Positions 44,839 to 55,916 of a DNA stretch of 64,000 nucleotides are shown here, one piece after another. Source of the DNA: Alitta virens (lineage: Eukaryota > Annelida > Polychaeta > Phyllodocida > Nereididae); contig OW028581.1 of assembly GCA_932294295.1 (NCBI GenBank), forward strand, positions 16,338,162 through 16,402,161. Direction: 5' to 3'. The notes below the pieces were generated by a model, which worked only from the letters and a program-made list of their open reading frames with translations, was not told the DNA's origin and made no database searches. The first letter of the stretch is position 1; each line of letters opens with the position of its first letter. The position numbers and the translations under genes were made by a program.

Positions 44839-46789
44839 GTGCACTATATTATATTTTCCCTCGTGCATATTATTTTCATTTCACTACTTTTAATAAGTTA
44901 TCTTATGATAAGTCAAGGTATGACACCATATCAAGTTCAATGTTACAGTAACCTATATGCGAAATTTTTGATATTGTTTTCTACAACACTAAGAACAAGG
45001 GTCAAATCCACGCTTACAGCGGAAAAATATTTGGTTAATGTCAGCATATCTCAATATAAAGACCATCCTTGCTGATATATTAATTGGCCATGAAGTTAGT
45101 GGTTAAGTGGTCTTAATACAAGTGGTACACAATGTTTGTAAATGAGTCGATAATTCAGTGATCTCTGAGGTATATAGGCTATATGCTGAGGTGGTCTTAA
45201 TGTAGGTGGTGGGTAGATAGGGCTTTACCTCCAGTATTTATGCACCTGATGAGCTAAATAGAACAGGCAAGGACCATGGCAATACCATGAAGGATGAAAC
45301 AGCCATTCAACATCGGCTCGACCGGGAATTGAGCCCGGGATCCAGTGGTTTGAATCCCCATCCAAGGTGGTCTTAATGTAAGACCTAACTGTGGACTATT
45401 TATGACTGTTCAAATCTAACTAAATATTTATGATGCTAGATGCGAGCCAGTTTGAGGACAATGCAATCTACATTTTGTAAAATATGTAAAATTATCCAAA
45501 GTATTTCACTGTATAATGCAAACATTCTGTTTGAGGACAGTGCAATCTACATTTTGTAATCTATGTAAAATTATATCAGAGACAGGGAGGTCATGAGTCA
45601 AAATGACCAATTTGAAAGTCTACAAGTGTAGCTGTAAAACACTGCCAAAACAGCAAGTGTTTTTAGTGAGTTCTAAAACATCTGATAAAATGTACATAAA
45701 ATATAGAGTTGACGTATTTATAAAACATTCTACATACCTTAGGTCACTTACAGATGAATATTCACAAAGTCCAGACATGGAAAAAGTAGCTTCACTGACC
45801 ATATGTGATATTATTTCCATGGATAGCATCTTCTCAATAAAAACCAGAGATAAATGTCATCTATTTCAATGGTTGTACGTTAACAGTCTTATCTGTTGAG
45901 GTCATAACCTACAATTAACCACAAAATGGTGTTTTTTACTATATGAGAGCTCTGTTTCCTCACAAGTATTCAGTCTGCTCAAGAGATAGCAAATGCTTGA
46001 AATGTGCCATCAAATGCTTAATATATGTCACCATGTCACTAAATCAGGCCTCTGTATGCAACGAAAAATGTTTACATAAAGAGAACTTTGACACTTTGCT
46101 CATTGCCATACATAGACCTATCTACACCTTGAACTGAAACTCATGTTGTCAACATTGAACATTCAGCAGCATATCACAATGACATCACATGCTACAAGGA
46201 AGCAATGAAATATTAGAATACAATTCCACTGGTGTCATTAAAATACTAATATAGCAAAAAGTAAATGAGATTTATAACTTTGTAATATACTTGTCCCTAA
46301 ACTAACAATAAAATTTTCATGAAAAACGATACTACCGTACCCAACCTGGAACTTCAGAGGGGTTGAAGCCACATCATATTAAAAATAATCAGTATATCAA
46401 AATTACAAATGCAACCAGTTTAAAAGTATATTTTATAAATTCCTTACAATTCAAATTAGCACTGTGCTAAGTTAGCCACATGCAGACAGCTGAGGGAACA
46501 AATGCAGTGAATATCACTGTATCAGTTGATGCCACAGGACATGACCACACCTACAGAATGCTGCCCAAGGAAGGTAACCAACTTATACCACAAAGAAGGG
46601 TCCACATGGTCCCAAAAATAGAAAGCAATGTCCCATGTCACCATTTAAGAGAAACCCTTATATCTTATGTCTCTCTTTAACTAAACAAGTAATAAATAAG
46701 AATATGAAAACTTTCTCATTTCACTCTTTATAATAAATTAAGGTGATATTCCTCTTATGTCCATCATTGAAAGAGCTTCAGTGTCACTT
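44839..46789. other. intergenic, no gene recognised
   Basis: It contains the SINE at 45205-45364 and a short repeat pair at 45445-45570 (GAGGACARTGCAATCTACAT). Open frames of 60-98 codons near 45603 and 46480 show no domain or splice support. Confidence 0.5.
45205..45364 (-). mobile_element. SINE S1 with 16-bp target duplication
   Basis: AGGTGGTCTTAATGTA occurs at 45189-45204 and again at 45365-45380. The tRNA-like head is truncated. The body is more diverged (ACCTCCAGTATTTATGC). Confidence 0.92.
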
Positions 46790-47480
46790 TGTCCCTGGTT
46801 AAGAACCCATGTACAACGTGGGGAGGCAAAACTTGGAAAATTGCTGCACCGAAAAAAAAAAAGCTTTATTCAATGCAGATTCTATTATTTGCAATTACAA
46901 ACTCAATACAGCCTCGAAAAGCTGCACAACTCTTTATGCAAAGTCCTTATCAATTTTGGTCCACTCCTTCTTGACAGCAGCCTTGAGGGAGTCAACACTT
47001 GGGTGGGGGGTCTTGTTGGTGGCCTACTCTAAAATGCCCCACACAGCATAGTCCAGCGGATTCAAGTCCAGGCTGGAGAAGGGCCAGAAATCGGCCAGCC
47101 AGAAGTCAGCAAAGTTGGCTTAGTAGAACTGATGGACCTTCTTGGCTGTGTGGCAGGGGAGGGGGGGAAATCCTGGATCCACACAATGTTTCATAGTTAC
47201 CCTCAGGGTAGTTGACGTTCAGCCATGGCACGACGTGGTACCTCAGGACCTTGTAGTAAGCATGTGCACGCACTCTTTATTCAGAAGGGCTGAATCTTCT
47301 TTTCATCGGAGGCCACTACACCCAAGACCATGACCTGGGCTGGATGCTTGGTCCAGAGGGTTCCCTTGACATCAGCTCTCAAATGAACAAAGAATTGGTA
47401 ATTTTGGTGGGTCAGTGTCCACCTTTGTTGGGAATGCTTTTAGATTGACTTTGCCTCAGAGCAAATCTGATACCCTTTTT
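46790..47480 (-). pseudogene. mariner-like transposase remnant
   Basis: The minus strand contains KGTLWTKHPAQVMVLGVVAS, KKIQPF, AYYKVLRYHVVPWL, then DFWPFSSLDLNPLDYAVWGI, HPSVDSLKAAVKKEWTKID. These match mariner/Tc1 transposase blocks, including 'WPPSSPDLNPLDYaVWG'. Several stops and frameshifts (for example after VWGILE) show it is dead. Confidence 0.88.
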
Positions 47481-48416
47481 ATTTTTTCCTGAGTAGTCAT
47501 TTTATGTGCTAGGTCCATAACATTGACCCATTTTAAAGCTGATGCTGTTTGTTTAAAAAATAAATTGTACATGAAATTATCTTGGCCTATGACCAGGGAA
47601 AGATATTTGGTCATTTCATGAATACAGTACATAATGTACCTCTGAAGTATCTTCCTTAATTATACAATTAGTTCATAAGGGCTGTTATAAATCTGTATTA
47701 TAAACCTTATTCGGGTCAGGGTTGACTCTAATCCTTGCATTTTAATTGCATGTGGAGGATGGACCATTTCAAGAAAAACATTTTTACTAATAATATGTGA
47801 TTTCAGATACTATTGCTTGCTTAATGGTCTCCTGGCTTCCTTTTCATCCCTGGTTTTTTCATTAGCTACCCTTCATAACATTGGACAGTTCAGGAAAATA
47901 TAATTGCTTAGAGGGGTTAAGTGTGGCTTCTGATTGGTTTAGAGCGGGTACAGGTCAAAGGTTACACATAGATAAACCCTACTCCATAGGTCAGGGACCC
48001 TTGATACCCATAAATGGCCACTTAAAAATGCTTAGTCATAGTGCAGCATGTAGATGTCATCCAAATTACATGGCCGCATTAAAATGCTCAGTTGGATATA
48101 GCATGTGAACGTCATCAAAAAGATAGCATGGGCTCAGTGATCTCCTTCTTCCTAACAGGCTTGATTTCTATGAACAAGGGGCATCCTTCCCAATATCTTC
48201 ATTTATGTTATGTAAAAGATATGCCATTGTCATTCACAAATAATGATTTGCTAGGATCCCTCAGAAAACCAGGAGGGCACTTGATAGCGATGTTATTAAT
48301 GTGTCTTAGAGTTTTCCACCTTCCTCTCATACACTGTAAATAGAGTATATTGATTGTTTCATTATTATATTATTGTATGAAGGCAAATAAATTAATCTGG
48401 AGTCCTGAGTCTTGAT

Positions 48417-48612
48417 CGTGAGGGGTAGGAGCATAGGTCAGTGGTAGCGCACTGGGCTTCCAAGCACTCGGTCCCAGGTGCGATTCCCGGTAGAGCCTAA
48501 GTTATTTGGATGCATAGCTGTTTCATCCATCATCTCATTGCCATGGTCCCTGCCTGTCTTAATTAGCTGCAGAAATACTGAACGTAAAACCCCAATCCAC
48601 CCACACACCACT
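48417..48612 (+). mobile_element. SINE S1, full length
   Basis: It is flanked by TCTTGAT (48410-48416 and 48613-48619). The head is CATAGGTCAGTGGTAGCGC and the B box GGTGCGATTCC. The tail is CCACCCACACACC. Confidence 0.85.
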
Positions 48613-49439
48613 TCTTGATGAGGATAATACGGCATAAATAGGCACATAACTTTTGTCATACCCATTTAATAATCACAATGGAATTTTATTATGGCATTTT
48701 GAATCATAAAACACACCTATTATTAGTAAAGATGACCTCTAGCTGTGTCACACCAGCAAGTAATCCAGTGTGTTAGTTAAAAATAGGCTGAATAAATTTT
48801 AAAAGACAAATCCTGTGTAATGCGTTTGTTTTATAAGATGAGGCATTTTTAAGACCCAGTTTGAAGTTACCATCATTAAATCTATCACTAAACAATAATA
48901 CATAGTATTAATCACATACCCCAATAGAACAGCTTTATCAGAAACATCATGAGTGAAGGTGTAAAACAAGGCAGTCCGTGCTGCCTTATTTTGCACCTAA
49001 TCACTATTAAGCAAACATTAATGAAGATAGTCATCTACATCAAGATAATAAATCGATTTTCTGGCAACAGCATCTTAGCGACAGAATTTAATTTTCAAGA
49101 AATAATCAGGGTTGAGAAATTGACACAAATAGGATCGTATAATTTGGAACTTGCCATAATACATTTAGCCAGTATATACTGTCGAATCTAAATTCCTTGT
49201 TTGGTTTATTTTGTGCCAATTTTTAATATCTGTGGAGACATGGCTTAAATATCAAGTGATTTGGCAGTCTGACAGTTGGACAAATGGTTTAATACACCAT
49301 GAGTGACAATGACAAATGGCAAAAATGCATCTGTAAAGTGCCATACCTGTAATTTAAAGATCCCTTAGGCTGTTTTAAGACTTAGCAGTTTCGGGCCACT
49401 TGCATGGCTATGTAATAGTTATAGCCCGAATAGTTGGGA

Positions 49440-49514
49440 GTTAACTAACATTTTTGTTGGTTATATCCCGACGCCTAAGGCGGAGGGATATAAGTGACAA
49501 AAATGTTAGTTAAC
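49440..49514. repeat. hairpin with 30-bp arms
   Basis: GTTAACTAACATTTTTGTTG pairs with its complement ending GTTAGTTAAC, and the loop region is GACGCCTAAGGCGG. Related GAGTTAACTAACG and GGTTATATCC words recur near 49630-49670. Confidence 0.85.
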
Positions 49515-50092
49515 CTACGACTATGAGGGATATAACTAACTTCTACTCCACAGGACATATTTACTATTTTGTTTGATTGTTTGTTTTGTTTAACTGCTGT
49601 TATTAAGAAATTAAAGTACAGTTTGCACTCAAGAGGGAGTTAACTAACGTTTTCATTGGTTATATCCTGCTCAGAACAATAGGAAAACTATCTAGGTGGA
49701 GTATAAGTGTAACTGGTGTAGCACTAAAGCACTGTGAAGAGCAGTAATACTCATGATTGTCAACAGAGGGCACTTTTTCTCTCGATTTATTTGAATACTC
49801 CAAACACAATGTTATGTATTTGTATAGTCTGTCTATAGTCGCTTCTATTAGATAATAATAATGATTTATATTGTAGCTTGTATAATGCTTTAGTTACATA
49901 ATACCAATATAATGTAATGTACTTGCAGTGTCACGGACAGATAGAAACGGAGATATGGAGCTGTGTATGTATATGGATGAATTATGAAGAGAAATAAACC
50001 AGCAACTTCTGTTTAGTAACAATTGAGACTTGTTTTACATATTTATGCTACAGGAGATAGCCACTCGCAGTCCTTAGCAGTGGGTGGTGAAG

Positions 50093-50157
50093 GTGGGTGA
50101 ATTCAGGCTTTACGTCCTGTATTTCTGCCCCTGTTGGGATAATTAGGACAGGCAGGG
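50093..50157 (-). mobile_element. SINE S1, 3' fragment
   Basis: The 3' part only (GCTTTACGTCCTGTATTTCTG ... AATTAGGACAGGCAGG, plus strand). It abuts a fragment of SINE family S2. Confidence 0.8.
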
Positions 50158-50206
50158 TTAGTAAGTGTTATTGTTTAACGCCTCATCAGCACCTGATGAA
50201 GACTGT
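50158..50206 (-). mobile_element. S2 element fragment
   Basis: GTTATTGTTTAACGCCTCAT and CAGCACCTGA identify the 3' end of S2, joined directly to an S1 fragment. Confidence 0.75.
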
Positions 50207-52319
50207 TTCAAAACATTTACATCACAGCGCAATATCTCTGCTGCTGTACATGCATCAATGAAAGCATAAATCAGCCCAGCAGATTTGGCATTTAATCATT
50301 TTGAAAAGCTGAGTGATGATTCTTCCGGAATATGGAACTCCATTGAGATACATCAGCTGTATCAAGAATACTTGGATTCCCTGCCATCTGCTTCAACCTA
50401 ATCTGAATGTTCAACTTCTGGTGCTGATCTTCTAGGCTAATGCATAGATTAGAGGAAAATTTGTGTGATAGTCTTATTGTGTTGCAAGTGAAAGGCTGTG
50501 CCAGCATGCTTTGCTTTCGGAAACATTTGCCAGAGAGCTTGAAATTAGTTGAAGCAAATGATGATGATCTTGTGACACAGTTGGCTCTGCAAATTTCTGA
50601 TGAGATCAAAACCAAGTCGCAAAAAAAAATGGACTCATACAAGCTGCATCAATTTACTAAGGATGACGCAATTCTTCAGTCCAGTCCGATACTTCTGAAC
50701 TTAGTTTCACAACTTGTTTCTGAGGGAGAAATAACAAGAAAATCACTGTCAATCACAAGCACTTGTTTCAAAGAACTTCAATCAGACCACACTGGGGCTG
50801 GCACTCAAACTCCATTTGTCTTGAGGACATTCTAAATGTTGCATTCAAGGGAGTGGCAAGCATGTTGAATGGAAAATCAGGGCTAAAAGCGATTAGAGCA
50901 TTATGGAGGGTTATGACAGCACTTCTTCAGCCTATTGTCATGTCAGAAAAAACAAGTGTTGAGGAAATTGAGGAAGAGCTAGATGTTGCTCGACTGTCTC
51001 GCACAGGACGTCTGTGGGTAGACTGTCTCATCACCCCAGTAATCCTCGTGCACCTGTACGTTCATGCGTGCTGAACATGAAGGTGACTGGCTTCTCCACA
51101 TGTATTCCCTGAAACGAATGATTCCATACTTCTTTGCAGCAGGGCATTGGAACTATGCCAGATATATTTCATCGCACGTTCTTGATGGAATCGTCACTGC
51201 CAGAGGAAATGCTCACAGCCTTCCTTCATGGAGAACACGTTTGTCGCCACCACAATGGATTTTGGAATGCAGTGTTCCTAGATCAGTTCGGTGAGCAGAC
51301 ATATATTCGGTATGGGAAAGCAAAAGGCGGACTGGTTGGCAAATCACTGTCATCTGAACAAGTAACAGAGTGGGTGCTATCTCATCATCTGTGCAATGCC
51401 TTGTCATTGATGATGAATGACATGTTCAATGAAGAAAACAAGGACGAGATAGATCAGAAAAGTGAAAGCCACAAGGAAGAGGGAAAAAATCGACAGAAAC
51501 TGGATACAGATGATAGAAACAAAATATCTAACAAAGTACTCCGACATAAAAATCCCATTCTAACACAACCTGATGATCCATTGCACAACATTATTAATGG
51601 TAGAGTTGCTGATGACTGCGGAGTATTAAGCCAACCTTCCAGATTGATTCCATGAGCCACTGAAGAAAAATGTTGTCACAATGGAGTCGTTAAAGAAGAA
51701 AGTTAAAGTCGGTGATACAAATGTTTATGACATGGAAACACTATATGCTCGTCTCCTTGTGATCTCACAGAAAAGAGACGTTCAGCTGTGTGGGTTTTTC
51801 AAGTATGAGCTGTCATCCATACCATCATCACTGTTTGATGAATACAGAGACTTGCGCAAAGGTTCGAAAGCTAGTTTATTGCATAAGTTAGCTTTGATCA
51901 CTGAAGATCTGCAAGTTCCAGTTGATACCCTGTTGAGTGATGGCAATGAAGCAATATACCACACTCTCTGGCCCAAGAACATGACATTGTTCAACTTCGC
52001 TGAAGGATTTGTAGATTCATTTGCCAGGCCATACGAAACTCTCGTTATATTTGATTGTTACAACGAGAACTCAGTTAAGTCTCATGAACGTCAAAGAAGG
52101 GCAAAAGGCATTATTCCCCATGTCTATGAACTCCGAGGTGACACAATTTTACCTGCTAGAGAGACCATTATGAAGTGTGACAAAAACAAGAAGTCCTTGA
52201 TCAAATTCATATGTGACATGAAGCATGACCACAACTTCCTCAGTCTGATAGGTGAAGGAGTCCATATACTCATGAGGAAGCTGATGTGACCATTGTTAGC
52301 TATCTGATGAAGCTTCATC

Positions 52320-52597
52320 AAGGAAAAAGGCAGATCTAGATTCTAGCTGACGACACAGACATCTTAGTTCTGTTGCTATCTTTCTACTGGACACTTCAGC
52401 TATCAGCTCATGTGACCATGAAAAAGTATGATGGAAAGATAATTGACATCAAGGCAACAGCTATAAAGCTCGGAGAGAAGTGTTTGGACCTGTTGGCAAC
52501 CCATGCGCTTTCTGGATGTGACAGTGTTTCATATCCCTTTGGCAAAGGAAAAGTGACCGCCATTAACTTGCTCTTGAACTCAAAAGTAACTCTCTGA
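52320..52597 (+). pseudogene. PIN-like core piece (D-D-T-D to GKGK)
   Basis: After a TAG it continues ADDTDILVLLLSFYWTLQLS, then LGEKCLDLLATHALSGCDSV and FGKGKVTAINLLL. The acidic residues in ADDTD and GCDS are the ones expected to bind metal if the fold is PIN-like. Confidence 0.55.
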
Positions 52598-52899
52598 GCA
52601 TTTACAGATCCACTATCACCAGAAGAAGAATGGGTTAAAGAAGGCCTTAACTTCCTATCAAGCTTGTATGGAAGAATGGGGTCATCGTCTCTTGCAAATG
52701 AGATATTCCATTTTCAGCAAGAAGAAAGAACCACCCAAGATAAAGAGTCTTCCACCAACAGATGAGGCTGCACTGCAGCAAATTAGGCGCGCACATTTTC
52801 AGGTTCTGATTTGGAGGGCAGCGGATCAGATGGCACCACCAGATATTGACGTAACCCAGTACAGATGGAAGATTGAGAAGAACATCTTGACTCCAATTG

Positions 52900-53058
52900 C
52901 TGGTACTTCAGCAATTGCCCCACCTTCAGTTCTACAAAGTGTTGCCTGCAGCTGCAAATCATCATTGCCATGTTCGAGCCAAAGGTGCAGTTGCCATTTA
53001 AGTTCCCTGTCCTGTACTTTGTATTGCAAGTGTGGTGCTGATGACAGTTGTGCCAATA
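52900..53058 (+). pseudogene. CXC-like cysteine-rich C-terminus
   Basis: Spacing is C-x-C-x5-C-x4-C-x-C-x6-C-x3-C-x-C-x5-C-x-N, close to one half of a tesmin/TSO1 CRC domain, which binds DNA. A strongly acidic tail (DDEDRDDDDEEDD) follows to the stop at 53139. Confidence 0.55.
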
Positions 53059-53619
53059 AACAACAAATGATGCCTTTCAGTGTTTTTGAGGGCCAAGATG
53101 ATGAAGACAGGGATGATGATGATGAGGAAGATGATTATTGAAGCTACAAATCGTACCTGACTAAAAGGCGATTGGCACATTAACTTCTTATATAAGTATT
53201 AATGATTGATATATGCTTCATTCTTTTTTTTTAAAGTTTTTCTTAGGATGATTGTGACACTTTTATATATGTACATTACAATTATCAATATATTTAGTGT
53301 TTATGATGTACCTATTTGGCTTTTCACAAACTTGGTAGTCTCTGGTGAGTCTATATCGCAGTTTATTTTAATGCAAAAAAACCTATATACAGCTGTATAA
53401 AATTTTGTTGAATAAAATAATTTCCCCAAAAATGCCAAGGTGGCACTCACTGGATTCTTAAAATATAGGGTCTGGACCATCATTTTGTGAAAAAAAGTTG
53501 TAATCATACCTAATGTCACACCTAAGGTCCAAATTTGGGGTATGTCTCTCTGACTATAAAAGGATTAACACCTTTTGCAAGAAGACGAGACAAGCTAGCA
53601 AGGCACATCTAGGACAGAG

Positions 53620-53990
53620 CAGTTATGGGTCTTGGCACGACTTTCAGATGTGAGAATTGCTGCAAGCAAGCTCGCAGATTTGTCTGGCAAAGCTTTCAAA
53701 TAATGGTGTCATATTGCTTTTTCTCGTCAAGAAAAGAAGTGATTTGTCAAAGAAAGGCAACCATTGTACGTCCTTGTGGTTACCCTGTGTTGAAGGTTGA
53801 ATACTCCCCAGGCATCTTAGATGATGCTGCACCTCCTGTAAACAATGCTCACAGAGACTGAGCACCCCTAGATGATGCACATCCTACACTCGACTCGAAG
53901 ACAATTCAAGATTATCCGGTAGTCGGGATTCTTGAAGTGAAATACCTACCAGAGCCCCCAAATAACCATACGAGATTTCCCACTACCTAA
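53620..53990 (+). pseudogene. fragment related to the Pro-rich ORF downstream
   Basis: It contains GILDDAAPPVNNAHRD, a stop, then APLDDAHPTLDS. This 'APLDDAxPxL' wording recurs at 55690-55900. The upstream piece CENCCKQARRFVWQSF has no recognised domain. Confidence 0.4.
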
Positions 53991-54295
53991 CTTGTTGCCT
54001 TCTCCCTATAAAGAACACAATGGACCGTTGAGCTCAACTCCGCAAGAACAACATCCGCCATGTCAATTCCTGAAATAAAACAATCTAGTGTGCTGTACAA
54101 CAAGTTGACCTTTTAAGTGCTTGACATTTGTAACCTTCGTGTGGTGTTTGCCATTTAATTGAAGATTGAGAAGCTTTAAGCGAGTGTAAATTATTTCAAT
54201 CTTTTACGCTTGTGCGCGATTACTACATTGTGGTAACGTCTGTTTGTTGGATTTTGTTTTAGTTTGACATCCAACTTGTCAACTCAAACTGTCAT

Positions 54296-54484
54296 GTGTG
54301 TGTATGTGTGATAAGGGCTTTACATCCTGTATTTCTGCACCAGTTGGGCTAATAAGGACAGGCATAGACCATGGCAATGAGACGAAGGATGAAACAGCCA
54401 TCCAACTTAGGCTCGACCGGGAATCGAACCCGTGACCCAGCGGTTGGAAGCCCAGAGCGCTACCTCTGAGCTAGGCCCCCACTG
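54296..54484 (-). mobile_element. SINE S1, full length
   Basis: AAACTGTCAT flanks both sides (54286-54295 and 54485-54494). The tail is (TG)n on the plus strand. The B-box complement GGAATCGAACC is intact. Confidence 0.93.
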
Positions 54485-54583
54485 AAACTGTCATAAAAGT
54501 GTTGTGGTGAATAAAAAAAATCTGGAATGTGTAATAAATACAAAATGCACTGTATACTTTTATGAAGACCACTTGCATGCGGA

Positions 54584-55916
54584 GTGCAGGAGATATATAG
54601 AACCTTGGATGAACTAGAGAAGGATTGGACACTTCGGAAAGTAATAAAACAATATTCATTATTAGGTGATTTAAGAAGAGTCAAATTCGCCCAGAGCTGG
54701 CCCAAGGACCCCTGCTGCTTTCCTAAATACATAAATTATTTGATGTTCACACTGCGCTTCAGTAAGCACACCCCTCATCAGTGATGCCTTTGCATCAGCA
54801 GCAATTAACTCCCTAAATTTCTAAGGCAAAATTCTTTATTTTTTATTGTATACTCTTGACATCACTGCCAGTGAATGCCGCATGAGCCAAGGATTCTAAA
54901 AGTGTTTTCACCAAATTTCTAGCCCTAATATTAAGAAAGTTATGGACTAAAATTAGCCAGATTGGAACTAATATTTTGTGAAACATGTTATCTTAATCAT
55001 GTGATAAGAAGCCATAGATCAGACCATATCCATTGATAAGATAAAAACATTGTCTTCATGCTGGTTATTATGCCTTAATCGTCGAAAGTTGTCGAACGGA
55101 GATACAGACCTTCAAAGATGCCTAATTTTCAAAAGATGTGCACACATTTGTGTTAAAATTTTGATAAAAACCTGCCTATTTATATATTTTCCAAAATTTT
55201 GTAGCCTACAAAAATAAGGAAAAAAATGTCAAGTTTATACTGTGTGCAGAGGAAAGATATGCATGTCAGCCAATATGAATACATATTTAGCACCCCTTTC
55301 CATCGTTTCCCAGTGGAATCAGTGAGGGGGAGTTGTAAAACTTGGCTCATATAACAGCATCATAAATTGGTCATTAGGACGGTAGTGAAACGCAGTGTGA
55401 ACCTTTGAAGTATCGAAGTGTCCAATCCTTCTCTAGTTCATCCAAGATAGAACTGGACCTTATCTGCCATTTGTGCCCAGAGATGGTGGAGAAATTGAAA
55501 GAGTGTCAGAATGGCTGACAAAATATAAGATGCCTATCCCACCAGGCATTAGACAGTCTGTTCCTCAAGCAACACCCCAGCCTCAACAGACACAACAGGT
55601 ACCTAATGACAGTCCCTGCATTCAACATTTCTCAGTGACAGAGCAGCACCCTCAAGATGATATACCTCCTACACTTTATAATTCACAAAACTACAGAGCA
55701 ACCCTAGATGATGCACGTCCTGCACTCAAGATTTCTTACAGCAACAGAGCACCACTAGATGACTCACCTCCCACACTCTATAATTCTCATAGCACCAGAG
55801 CACTCCATACATTATGCATCTCCATATCCAACAATTCTCACAGCTACAGAGCATCCCTAGATGATACACCTCCTGCAATCAACAGTTCTCACGGATACCG
55901 AGCATCCCTAACATGA
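54584..55916 (+). pseudogene. Pro-rich repeat ORF split by a DNA transposon
   Basis: The left part (MQEIYRT) and the right part (GPYLPFVPRDGGEIERVSEW...) share one frame once the 843-bp insert and one 7-bp duplication are discounted. The right part continues through LTKYKMPIPPGIRQSVPQ into a 23-residue Pro/Ser repeat of the form YRASLDDxPPxLYNS (55690-55910), ending in a stop at 55914. A related word pattern follows beyond the stop, so a frameshift may have truncated it. Function unknown. It may be an old mobile-element ORF or a host gene fragment. Confidence 0.5.
54604..55446. mobile_element. 843-bp DNA transposon with 33-bp perfect terminal repeats
   Basis: 54604-54636 (starts CTTGGATGAACTAGAGAAGG) is the exact reverse complement of 55414-55446. 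The 7-bp ATAGAAC occurs immediately outside on both sides (54597-54603 and 55447-55453). There is no transposase frame. A 7-8 bp duplication fits hAT, P, Merlin or Mutator-like groups, but the CTTGG terminus is not a usual signature, so the superfamily is left open. Confidence 0.92.

Larger units (their letters stand above)
47481..50092. other. intergenic, no gene recognised
   Basis: Apart from the SINE at 48417-48612 and the hairpin at 49440-49514, no coding feature was supported. Repeats of GTTAGTTAAC and TATATCC between 49400 and 49680 may be part of one small element. Confidence 0.5.
50200..53141 (+). pseudogene. broken multicopy ORF with PIN-like and CXC-like parts
   Basis: Open pieces in shifting frames: 50440-50835, 50763-51074, 51134-51655, 51681-52289, 52320-52597, 52668-53141. 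Recognisable text includes EADVTIVSYLMKLHQG, then ILADDTDILVLLLSFYW, HALSGCDSVSYPFGKGKVTA, and a cysteine-rich end CSCKSSLPCSSQRCSC with CTLYCKCGADDSCAN. The D-D-T-D and GCDS blocks recall PIN/FEN1-like nuclease cores, and the Cys block a tesmin/TSO1 CXC motif. I know this architecture as a repeated uncharacterised protein in many invertebrate genomes; its link to a transposon is an inference. At least five frame changes or stops disable it. Confidence 0.65.

Noticed and set aside
46480..46680. 66-codon open frame MQTAEGTNAVNITVS
   Set aside because: No recognisable family and no convincing splice sites or neighbours.
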